Made by a program: the position numbers and the translations under genes. A stretch of 64,000 nucleotides of DNA from positions 372,001 through 436,000 of the forward strand of contig CBDCWQ010000022.1 in the NCBI GenBank assembly GCA_965223435.1, given 5' to 3'. This DNA comes from CBDCWQ01 sp965223435. Lineage in GTDB: Bacteria > Myxococcota > Kuafuiibacteriia > Kuafuiibacteriales > Kuafuiibacteriaceae. Under the pieces are notes generated by a model, which did no database searches, was not told where the DNA came from, and saw only the letters and a program-made list of their open reading frames with translations. Positions 9,018 through 18,900 of the stretch are shown piece after piece. Positions within the stretch are counted from its first letter, which is position 1; every line of letters begins with the position of its first letter.

Positions 9018-10889
9018 ATGAAGGGTCCACCCAGCATGAAGCAAAACCGCGCCACCACATTGCTCGATGTGCTCGACAACGCACAAACCAAAGACGACAA
9101 AGGCTATACCTTTGTCGACGATCGGTTGAAGCCCAAGACCCTCTCGTTTGCCGAGATCGCCCATGAGGCCACCCGCCGCAGTCACTACTTCCGATCCTTG
9201 GGACTCAAACGTGGCGATCGGCTGGCGTTGATCGTCCCAGAAGGCCGAGATTTTGTGTTGGCCTTTTACGGCGCCATCCGCGCCGGCATCATCCCCGTAC
9301 CCATGTATCCGCCGCTCGCGCTCGGGCGCTTGGACGCCTATATCGATTCGGCGAAGAAGATTCTGCAAACGAGTGGCGCCAAAATGTTGCTGACTTCCCC
9401 TGAGGTCGCACCGGTACTTTGGTCCTTGGTCTCCGACGTCCAGAGCTTAGAGACGCTGGTTTTGACCGACCGGGTGTCCACCGAAAGCGAGCGGGCCTCA
9501 ACCAACCCCAACGACGAAGACATGCGGCCAGAAGATCCGTGTTTTTTGCAGTTTACATCAGGATCAACCTCAAACCCCAAAGGGGTGGTGGTGACCCATC
9601 GAAGCCTGGTGGCCAACGCCAAAGCGATCATGTTCGATGGTCTTCAGTCGAATCCCGAACGCGACCGCGGCGTCAGCTGGCTCCCGCTGTATCACGATAT
9701 GGGACTCATTGGCTTCGCCATCGCGCCCTTTTTGGCAGAAGTCCCCGTGGTCTTCTTACCGACAACCAGCTTCGTCAAACGACCCAGCGTATGGATGGAA
9801 ACGGTCAGCAAATACAAGGGGACCATCACCTTCGCGCCCAACTTCGCTTACGGGCTTGCCGCCAAGCGGGCGCCCCAAAACAGCGCTGGCCTCGACCTCA
9901 GTTCTCTTAGGGTTTTGGGCTGCGGCGCAGAACCCATCAATCCTAAAACCCTCGATCGATTCGTAGACGTTTTTCGTCCACATGGACTTGATCCGAAAGC
10001 GATCATGCCTTGCTACGGTATGGCGGAAGCTACGCTGGCCATCTCGTTTTCGAAGGTCGACGAACACTACGAGACCATCGCCATCGACCGAGAATTGTAC
10101 GAGTCCGACCACGTCGCCCAGCCGACAACCAACGAGGATCCGTCGGAGGCGCTCGAGCTCGTATCCTGCGGAACAACCTTTGCGGACCACGAGGTTGGCA
10201 TCATGCGAGAAGACGGAAGCCTAGCCAACGAGGGCGAAGTCGGAGAGATCGTTTTCCAAGGCCCCAGTTTGTCTCAGGGTTATTTCGAAAACAGCCGCGC
10301 CACCAAGAGCCTTTTCAAATATGGGTGGCTCCATACCGGTGATTTGGGGTTCATGCTCGATGCCAAAGTATTCGTTTCCGGCCGCAAAAAAGACCTGATT
10401 ATTCTGAATGGCCGCAACTACTACCCTCAGTCCATCGAATGGGCGGTTGAGCAAATCAGCGGCATTCGACCGGGGAACGTGGTGGCTTTTGCGGTCCGCG
10501 GCCACAACACCGAAGAGCTGGTCATCGCCGCCGAATCCAAACAAAAAGACCACGCAGCGCTCATAGACAAGGTCCGTCAGCACCTTCGCAGTACACTCGG
10601 TCTCTCGGCGAGCAAGATCGTCATTTTGCCCGCGGGCGCCTTGCCAAAAACCTCGAGTGGCAAACTGAAAAGACAGGACACCAAAAGTCGCTACGAAAAA
10701 GGCATTCTTGAAGACAACAAGAGCCGCTCGGTCCGCGGGAGCGCAAACCGCCTCATGCTCGCGCGGCACCTTAGCTTGTCGGCGCTTGCGCGACTCAAGC
10801 ATGCCGTCACCAAGCCGAACAGCGAAACGTCGTTGCGGCCCAAAAGAGAAAAAGAAGCCAGGAGCCCAGGCCGGGCAGAAAGCAGGTAA
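9018..10889 (+). CDS. Fatty-acyl-AMP ligase (FAAL), loading enzyme of the lipid-polyketide cluster
   Basis: 623 residues; ATG at 9018 preceded by GAGGAG with 6-base spacing. ANL-superfamily adenylation enzyme with core motif FTSGSTSNPKGVVVTHR (~residues 178-194), GVSWLPLYHDMGLIG, the hinge region GRKKDLIILNGRNYYP (~455-470) and the C-terminal catalytic lysine in LPKTSSGKLKR. Start module, length and the RNYYPQSIEW signature fit the FAAL branch (FadD32-like) rather than acyl-CoA ligases. Known FAALs make acyl-adenylates from free fatty acids and pass the acyl group to an acyl carrier protein instead of CoA. Here the likely acceptor is the free ACP at 11765. It is first in a run of five genes with gaps of only 5-30 bases. 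The last ~50 residues are a basic tail of unknown role. Confidence 0.92.
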   Translation: MKGPPSMKQNRATTLLDVLDNAQTKDDKGYTFVDDRLKPKTLSFAEIAHEATRRSHYFRSLGLKRGDRLALIVPEGRDFVLAFYGAIRAGIIPVPMYPPLALGRLDAYIDSAKKILQTSGAKMLLTSPEVAPVLWSLVSDVQSLETLVLTDRVSTESERASTNPNDEDMRPEDPCFLQFTSGSTSNPKGVVVTHRSLVANAKAIMFDGLQSNPERDRGVSWLPLYHDMGLIGFAIAPFLAEVPVVFLPTTSFVKRPSVWMETVSKYKGTITFAPNFAYGLAAKRAPQNSAGLDLSSLRVLGCGAEPINPKTLDRFVDVFRPHGLDPKAIMPCYGMAEATLAISFSKVDEHYETIAIDRELYESDHVAQPTTNEDPSEALELVSCGTTFADHEVGIMREDGSLANEGEVGEIVFQGPSLSQGYFENSRATKSLFKYGWLHTGDLGFMLDAKVFVSGRKKDLIILNGRNYYPQSIEWAVEQISGIRPGNVVAFAVRGHNTEELVIAAESKQKDHAALIDKVRQHLRSTLGLSASKIVILPAGALPKTSSGKLKRQDTKSRYEKGILEDNKSRSVRGSANRLMLARHLSLSALARLKHAVTKPNSETSLRPKREKEARSPGRAESR

Positions 10890-10894
10890 CCCGA

Positions 10895-11746
10895 ATGGGA
10901 TCGACACAACAAGACGTTCAAGTTTCTTACGACGTTTCGAATGAATTTTTTCGCCTTTGGCTCGATGAGCGCATGAACTACACGTGCGGCGTCTTCGACG
11001 GCACCGACCATCTCGAAGAAGCCCAGGTTAAGAAGCTCAATATCATCCACGATTTCGCACACATTGATCCCGACAAGCGGGTTCTGGACATCGGGTGCGG
11101 ATGGGGCGCCAACATCGAATTTCTTGCGCTCGACAAAGGCGTCAAAAACGTGCACGGCGTGACCTTGTCGCCAGCCCAATTCGAAGAGATCAAACGGCGA
11201 AACACCCCGGGTGTCACCGCGCACTGTATCGACTTCTTTGACTATCAGCCCGAAGAGAAGTTCGACGCGCTCACCTCCATCTGCATGATCGAGCACGTAT
11301 CGTCGCCCAAAGAAGCCCGAGAGGGAAAAGCGGTCGACCTTTATCGCCGATACTTCAGAAGAGCCTGGGAGCTCACCAACAAAGGCGCCTGGTTCGGCCT
11401 CCAGAGCATCCTCCGAAATTTTGTGCCGCGCACGCCCAAAGATATTCGCGACGTGGGTTGGGTGACCTACGAAATTTTCCCCGGTGGAATAACCCCACGC
11501 ATGGAAGAAATCGTGCAGGCCGTGAACCCCTACTTCGAAATCATGGAAGTACGAACGCGCCGCCAAGACTACCAAAAGACATGCTGGCACTGGCGAGATC
11601 GCCTAAGGAAAAATGAAGAGACAATCCGCACAAAATGGGGGAACAAGGTCTTTGACGACTACGATCGATACCTCTCCACGTGTGTGACGGGTTTCGACAA
11701 ACACTACCAATCACTTGCGCAGTGGTCACTTCGGCGCATCGACTGA
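10895..11746 (+). CDS. Cyclopropane-fatty-acid-synthase-like SAM methyltransferase
   Basis: 283 residues starting 5 bases after the ligase stop. The entry motif YDVSNEFFRLWLDERMNYTC (~12-31) matches the CFA synthase/mycolic acid cyclopropane synthase family, and VLDIGCGWGA (~63-72) is the SAM-binding loop. MIEHVS matches the family's Glu-His element near the active site. Known relatives add a methylene or methyl group from SAM across a cis double bond of a lipid acyl chain. With a desaturase in the same operon, the natural reading is modification of the acyl chain carried by the ACP or of the finished lipid. Whether it makes a cyclopropane, a methyl branch, or methylates an oxygen or nitrogen cannot be told from sequence. 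Confidence 0.85.
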   Translation: MGSTQQDVQVSYDVSNEFFRLWLDERMNYTCGVFDGTDHLEEAQVKKLNIIHDFAHIDPDKRVLDIGCGWGANIEFLALDKGVKNVHGVTLSPAQFEEIKRRNTPGVTAHCIDFFDYQPEEKFDALTSICMIEHVSSPKEAREGKAVDLYRRYFRRAWELTNKGAWFGLQSILRNFVPRTPKDIRDVGWVTYEIFPGGITPRMEEIVQAVNPYFEIMEVRTRRQDYQKTCWHWRDRLRKNEETIRTKWGNKVFDDYDRYLSTCVTGFDKHYQSLAQWSLRRID

Positions 11747-11764
11747 AACGGACTTGGCCCCAAG

Positions 11765-12046
11765 ATGGCTAAGGCCCCCATGAAGGAAAGGCAGGCGGCA
11801 CAAATCATGACTACGGAATCAGAAATCATCCAACTCTTTCGCGAAGCGGTCAAAGATGTAGAAAACAAAGAGCTCGGTGACGTGAGCACCAACACTGAGA
11901 TTGCAGGACTCGGCTTGGATTCGGTGGCCACCATGGAGGTCATCGGTGTTCTCGAAGAAAAACTCAACGTTCGCTTTCCGGACGAAGATCTCGCAACCCT
12001 CAAGAATATCGGCGATTTGACCAAGCTGGTACAGCGACTAGGCTAA
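11765..12046 (+). CDS. Free-standing acyl carrier protein
   Basis: Up to 93 residues. The second in-frame ATG at 11807 gives a 79-residue protein of standard ACP length beginning MTTESEIIQLF and may be the true start, because the 14-residue leader has no good ribosome binding site. The phosphopantetheine attachment serine lies in LGLDSVATMEV (~residues 53-63). Acidic helix-rich composition is typical. Position between the methyltransferase and the desaturase suggests that it carries the fatty acid handed over by the acyl-AMP ligase while tailoring occurs, then feeds the polyketide synthase. Confidence 0.9.
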   Translation: MAKAPMKERQAAQIMTTESEIIQLFREAVKDVENKELGDVSTNTEIAGLGLDSVATMEVIGVLEEKLNVRFPDEDLATLKNIGDLTKLVQRLG

Positions 12047-12076
12047 AGAACCCAAGCGCTGAGACGGGACAAACGG

Positions 12077-12886
12077 ATGGCAATCAGTAACCAACATCGC
12101 GAAGCCCTGTACCGTGAGTACATGGAATTTTTCGAGCGGGCGGAGAGAAACCGTCGCTGGAACGTGTTTAACGATGTTCCCTGGGAGAAACTCGACCCGG
12201 CAACCTATTCCGAAGATTCCGCCCTTTGTGCCGAAACCTTCGTCGGGGTTGAAAGCTATCTGCCGGACTATGTTTCCAGCGGAATCAACATCGTCAGAGA
12301 GGCTTTCGGGCGGGCCTGGTTCGCCGCCAATTGGGCCTACGAAGAATCCAAGCATGCGCTGTCGTTGCGAGAGTACCTGACGCGCTCGGGGCAACGCACC
12401 GAAGCCCAAATGTTTGATTACGAAGAAGCGATTTTTCGTAACCGCTGGCAATTGCCGTTTGAGACCGCGCGACAAATGACGTTCTACGGTGCCATTCAAG
12501 AGCAGGCGACGCTGATGATGTACAAACATCAGCTGGGTCTGGCTCGCCAACGACAGGACAAAGTCCTTGAAGTCATCTATGCGTTCATCGCCAAAGATGA
12601 AGCGGCCCACGCAGACTTTTATCGCAAGGTGATGGCGCTTGAAATAGAAGAGGCGCGCGACGACTCCATTCTCGACATGGCACTGGTATTCAGCAAATTC
12701 CGCATGCCAGGGGTCGGGCTGGTCCCAGACTACGATTCCCGCACGGACGTGATGCGAAAAAGCGGTGGCGTAGATCGCGGTGTATTTTTTAAGGAAGTTT
12801 GGTTTCCAACACTTAAAAAGCTGGGCGTTTCCCGAGAAGAAGTGACCCAAGCACAAAAGGCACTCCGTCAGAGGAATGCCGCATAG
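12077..12886 (+). CDS. Diiron acyl-ACP desaturase-like protein
   Basis: 269 residues, 30 bases after the ACP gene. Ferritin-like helical protein with the two E-x-x-H-type iron motifs of soluble acyl-ACP desaturases: YEESKHALSL (~98-107) and KDEAAHADFY (~180-189), plus single Glu ligands in LCAETFVG and QEQATLMM. Shorter than plant stearoyl-ACP desaturases but like bacterial DesA-type members. Those enzymes use O2 and ferredoxin to insert a cis double bond into ACP-bound acyl chains. In this operon the double bond would be the substrate for the neighbouring CFA-like methyltransferase. Hydroxylation or another diiron oxidation is the alternative. Confidence 0.85.
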   Translation: MAISNQHREALYREYMEFFERAERNRRWNVFNDVPWEKLDPATYSEDSALCAETFVGVESYLPDYVSSGINIVREAFGRAWFAANWAYEESKHALSLREYLTRSGQRTEAQMFDYEEAIFRNRWQLPFETARQMTFYGAIQEQATLMMYKHQLGLARQRQDKVLEVIYAFIAKDEAAHADFYRKVMALEIEEARDDSILDMALVFSKFRMPGVGLVPDYDSRTDVMRKSGGVDRGVFFKEVWFPTLKKLGVSREEVTQAQKALRQRNAA

Positions 12887-12901
12887 CGCAAAGAGCCTGA
12901 T

Positions 12902-15900
12902 ATGGGAGAACACGCGTCAAAGGGACCTGATTCAGGGGCCATTGCCATCGTAGGTGTGGGAAGTCGATTTCCCAAGGCGAAAAACACGCATGCGTTTTGG
13001 GAGAACATCGCCCAAGGCCGAGCGTGTTTTTCTGAGGTCCCGAGGGATCGCTGGGACAACCGTTTCTTCCACAACCCGAACCAACGGGCGGTCGACAAGA
13101 CTTGGACCCAGTCCGGCTCGTTTATCGAAAATATCCGCGAATTTCCCGCGCTCCACTTCGGAATCGCGCCGCGCCGATTGGAGGTCATGGATCCACAGCA
13201 TCGATTGTTGATCGAAGCGACGCGGTGGGCTCTTCAAGACGCCGGATACGAAAAGCGCGCTTTTGATAGAGATCGCACCGGGGTTTTTATCGGCATATCG
13301 GTGAGCGAGTTCAAAAACATGGTGCAGACTCAGCTTCACACCATGCGCATGGCCTCCGGGAACTTCGGGCGAGGGGTTGAGTCCCAAGAAGAATGGGACC
13401 TCTTGATGCAAATGACGGGCAAAGTCCCGCCCATCCGCGCTTTTTCCCTAAGCGGCTCGCTGACCGCCCTGGCGGCAGCGTCGGTATCACAAACCTTTGA
13501 TCTGGGTGGTCCTGCCTACAGCATCGATGCCGCTTGCGCGTCGGCCCTGGTGTCGGTCAACGATGCGGTCGTGCAGCTGCGCGCCGGCTTGGTCGACCAT
13601 GCCATCGCCGGGGGTGTGTATGTGAATCTGTCGCCGGACAACCTGGTATGTTTCACCCGAATCGGCGCGATAAGCCCCAGTGGCGTTTGCCGGCCGTTCG
13701 ATGCCAGGTCCAATGGCTTTGTTCAAAGCGATGGCGTCGGCATTGTGGTCCTCAAAAGACTCGAGGACGCACAACGAGACAACGATCGCATTTATGCCCT
13801 TATTCGCGGCAGTGGGTGCAACAACGACGGACGGGGCAAGGGCCCCATGGCGCCTCAGGTTCAAGGTCAACTCCGGGTTCTCAAAAAAGCGTACAAAGAT
13901 GCGGGCTGTTCGCCGGCAAGCGTCGCCTACTTCGAGGCCCACGGGACCGCAACCAGTGTCGGGGATCCAGTCGAAGTCGAGGCCCTTGGCACGCTCCTTA
14001 AAGAGGCGGACGTGCCGCACTCCGACAGACGACTGCTCGGATCGGTCAAAGGCAACATCGGCCATGCCATGGCCGCCGCCGGAATCGCGGGGCTGATCAA
14101 GGCGATCAAAGTGCTCGAACATCGGGTCGCTCCCCCCATGGTCGATTTTGTCGAACCCAACCCTGCCCTCCAGCTTGACAAGTGGCCACTGAAAATCGCG
14201 AGCGAGGCCAGTCCGCTCGCCCCGCAAAACCAAGAGCCCCTGCGTGTAGGCGTCAGCTCTTTCGGATTTGGGGGCACCAATGCCCACATCGTTCTTGAAG
14301 AACCGCCTTCTCGGTCTTCGTCTGGCGTTCAAGTCCGCGTAGACGCGGCGCTTGAGACCCACAGCACTTTGCCAGAGGCCGTGGTCGTCACCGCTGCCTC
14401 GGTACCCCTTCTGAAGACCCATCTTCGAGAGCTTGCCGACGAAATCGAAGAGGGTCCGCTCAAAGACGTGGGCCTTGAGTCGCTGGCGTACACCCTCAAC
14501 GCGCGGCGCAGTTTCGAACGGATTCGGGCGGTTGTAGGCGCCAAGACCCGGCAAGACCTGATCCTCAAGTTGCGAGAAACCGAGCGCCTGCTCGATGACG
14601 GGGTGGCCCATTCGCCAGAAGCGGCCCAATTTCCTCAAAGACTGTTGCCAAACGCGCTGGTCTATGACGTTGGACCCGAAGTCCGCCGCCCCAAGTTGGT
14701 TTTTCTCTTTCCCGGGCAAGGCGCCCAAAAGCTGGGAAGCTTAGGCGCCATTCGAGAACGGTTCTCGACCTTTCGAAAGACCTTCCAGAGCCTGGACAAA
14801 AGTTGCCAAGAAATTGTGCCCCGGTCACTATCGAAGGCCCTCTATCCAGACGAAAAGAGCGCCTCGACTGGTCGCGCCGCCTTGGAGAAAAAACTTCAAG
14901 CCACCGAGCTTTGCCAACCAGCCATGGCCGCACTCGGCCTTTCGATGGCAGAGCTTCTCAAGAGCGTGGGGGTCACGGCCGATGTTTCCCTCGGGCATAG
15001 CCTCGGTGAGTTCATTGCCCTGGCCAATGCCGGCTCCATCCAAAAAGAGGATGCGGTGAGACTTGTAGCCAAGCGCGGAGCCGCCATGGCGAAGCTGGAC
15101 CTGGCAGATCCAGGCACAATGATCGCCGCAGCCACCGACCGAGCCAGTGCCCAAGCAGCGATAGAGGGACTTGAAGATGTATGGCTTGCCAACGTCAATC
15201 ACCCAAAACAGGTCACTCTATCGGGAACCAAAGAGGGCATACAGGCAGCCATCAAACGCCTTCGTGAGCAAGGTATCGACGCTCGCCCTTTGAAAGTCTC
15301 CCATGCGTTCCACTCGCCGCTCCTCGCGCCGGTACGCAAAAAAATTGGCAAACTGCTACAAAAAATAGACATCGAGGCCCCCACGCATGTCGTTGCTTCG
15401 TGTATCCAAGATCAGCCCTATACGCCGCAAGGGCAAGACGACATACGCCTCACACTCAAGGCCCACGCCACCGCACCCGTTGAATTTGTTCGCGGTATCA
15501 CGCGGGCCCAAGAAGCCGGTGGGGAGGTTTTTGTTCAGGTGGGCTCGAGCAATACGTTGCTCAGCTTTTGTCAAAAAACGCTGGGCCGAGATGCCCATCC
15601 ATGCGTCGCGCTGTCCTTGCGAGATGACGACCAAGGATACGAATTCCTCAAGGGGCTCTGCACCCTTGCTGCTTTAGGCGCACCCGTGGACTTCGACGCA
15701 GTGTACGAAGGCGAAAACCGACGCGTGGTCAGCTTACCCGAAACCCCAGTCGAACGAAGCGAATATTGGCTGCTCAAAGACGCCCCTCAACCCAGACCAA
15801 CCCCTGAACAGGAGCTGCCCAGATCGGCCCCCAAGATGACGGAACAAAACGGTTCTCAAAAAAGCCCCGAGCTCGTTGCTCTATTCTCGGCTCAGGCGAA

Positions 15901-18900
15901 GATCCTGAGCAGCCATGCCGAGATCATCGCGCTCCAAAACAAGCTCTTGCTCGGGCACCATTCCAAGGAGAATCGAGCGGCGATTGAAACCAAGATCTCT
16001 GAGATCATGGCCGAAACGACCAGAGCCGAGCCTCCATCCGCAAAAGCCGCGGTGGCGACCGCACCGACCCCACCAAGCGAGCCGGCCAAACCAGCGGTCG
16101 TCGACGGTCCGAAAGCGCAAAACATCAAACCAACCGAACCCGTCGTTCCGGTCACCCCCGAACCGGCGGTCAAAACGTTCGCCATTCGAGAAAAAATCCT
16201 GGAGATCGTGGCCCGCGTAAGCGCATTCCCGAAGGATCAGTTGAGAGACGAGCAAGCGCTTGTCGACGAACTGGGTTTCGATTCTTTGATGGTGGCCGAT
16301 CTGAGCGGGGCCATTGAACAGGCTTTTCCCAACCTCGGAGGCATCCCACCGGGGCTGTTCAGCATGGACACCACGGTTGGCGATCTTGCCAACCACGTCT
16401 TCAACACGGTCGGTGATGGCGAAAACCAAGAACCGACTCCAAAGGGCGACACCGAGCCAAGTACCGAATCGTCGCCCATCACCCACTACCGAGTCGTGGC
16501 CGAAGAAACCGTGGCAAGCGCCCCATCCGACAAGAGCCTGAAGGGGGAAACGTGGCTGGTCACAGAGGACGCCTCCGAGCTTTCGCTTCAAATCAGTCAG
16601 AGACTCGAGGAACAAGGCGCACGGCTCATCAGGGTTCGATGCACCAAAGAAGGGGTTGCAGCCCCCGATCGAATCGCGTTTGGTCCCGTCAATCTTTGGC
16701 CGGAGGTTTTTCTCGATGGGCTCCCCAAAGCATTGTCCAGCGCGGGCATCGTTCTTGATGGTTTTGTCCACGCAAGCAACGTTTCGAACCACGGCCGGGC
16801 TTTGAACCCGGTGCTGACCTTGCACCCCATCGTCTCCAACCTTCGCGTTCCTCGATGTTTTATTATCACGGCGCTCGGGGGAAAGATGGGTCTCGAGGCG
16901 GCGTCGCTGGTGCCAGAAAATATCCTTCAGGCCACCCTTTCAGGTTATACCAAGTCGCTGGCCAAAGAGCGCCCCCACGATATCATTCGGGCGCTCGACA
17001 TCGATCCCCGCCAGTCTCCCGAAAACAACGCGGACTGGATCGCTCAAGAGCTGGTGTCTTTGGACACGCCACCAGAGCTGGGCCTTTGGCAGGGCCGGCG
17101 CTTTATCCCAGAACTTCAGCCCGTTGAAGCCTCTGCGACCCACCAGACGCGAACACTGAACAAAGAGGACGTCGTTCTCATCACCGGCGGAAGTGGTCAA
17201 ATCGGGCAATGGGTCGCGGAACATCTGGGCGCACAAAAGCCCAAAGCGCTGGTCCTGATGGGCACAAGGCAAGAAGACGAGCCCATCAGCGCCTGCCTTG
17301 AGACACTCCAGTCCTATGGGGTCTCCGCAACCTATGTCGCGGCCAAGATCCAAGATGCAGACTCGTTTGGGCAAGTGTTGGAGCGGGTGCAAGCCCAAAC
17401 TGGGCGCATCACTGTGGCCATCCACGCAGCCGGGCTGGTAGACGATGCCCCCGCAGCCCGAAAAAGTGCGGCCAGCATCGAGCGCGTGATGAAGGTTAAG
17501 CTCGTGGGCGCTCAAACCCTCCTCGCGAAGCTCCCAGCCCTCAAGGATCTGATCCTGTTTTCATCCTGGGCGGGCAGGTTCGGAAACGCCGGACAAACAG
17601 ACTATGCGGCAGCCAATCAGTTCCTCGATTGCCTTGCTCTTTCGAGCAGTGCCCGGCCGCGGGTGGCATCCATCGCCTTCCCCCCCTGGGCCTCGACCCG
17701 CATGGTTGCAGGAATCCCCGCGAACATCCAATCCGCCATGAAGGCTGAAGGGGTATGCTTTCTTTCCAATCAGGAAGGCGTGCAGGCCTTTGATGCAGTC
17801 TTCTCAGGCAACCGGTCCGGCATCGACTTGGTGGGGCGAAAAATGCCCCGACGGGAACTGCGAGCGAAACAAGATACCTTGTTTAGCCGTGTCCAGCACC
17901 CCTACCTTGAGGACCATCAACTGAAGGGGCGACCCGTAGTTCCCTTGGCTTCGGCGGTCGACCTCGCGGCCTGGACCTATACCGAGACGGCCCAAGCGCC
18001 GGGCGCCCTGGTCATCACAGAATTTGAGCTTCGCCGAGGTATTTTTGGTGAAGAATCGGTGCGCACCGAACTCCAAGGCCAAGAAGGCCTGGATGGCACC
18101 ACCAAAGTGGCCAGCAAGCTCACCGTTCAGGACTCGGCCAGCGGGCGAAAAACGCTGGCATACAAGGCGCAGTTTTCGAACCAAGCTCTGGGCAAGCTCG
18201 AACGGACCGTGACGCTAGGCGGTACCGAGGAATCCAACCACGTAGATCTAGACAAATTTTATCGAGATCATACCTTTCATGGCCCGATGCTTCGGGGCAT
18301 CGAACGCATCGACCGAATCACCTCTCAGGGAATTCAAGGACTGGTACGAACCTCCAAACTTCAAGAATGGATTCCACTGTCGTCTCGAAGTGGGTGGACC
18401 ATCGACCCTCTGGTGCTGGATGGCAGCTTCCAATTGGCAGCTTGCTGGGTGCATCTTCACCACGGGAAAGCTGGATATCCGATCGGCTTTGATCGCCTCA
18501 CCCTTCTTCGTCCATTCCAAGACCGACCGGTTCGGGCAACCGTGCTCCTGAAGGACTTTGACGACAAGACCTTTGCCGGAGACATCCTTTACGAAGACGA
18601 AGAAGGCCAGGCGTATGGGCTCCTCGAGAACGTTCGCGGTTTGTTTCAGGAAGTCCAAAGCAGCGCCGAAACACGACCCGCTGGCCCCGTATCTACGCCG
18701 GCCAACGGGCGCGCAAACGGCCATAAGAACGGCACGGAGCAAAAGACAGCCGACATTCCGAAGGAACACTGGGAGATCGAGCACTTTCCTGAGGTCGAAA
18801 CGTTAGGCCAGCGATTCCAGATGGCCGAGCTCATGGGCCTCGGGAATCCCTTTTTCCACGTGCACGAGGGTACAGCCAAAAACACCAGCCGGGTAAACGG

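Noticed and set aside
13487..14728. Long minus-strand open frame (413 codons) inside the polyketide synthase gene
   Set aside because: It lies wholly antisense to clearly coding KS/AT sequence, has no ribosome binding site, and its composition is what high-GC antisense frames give.
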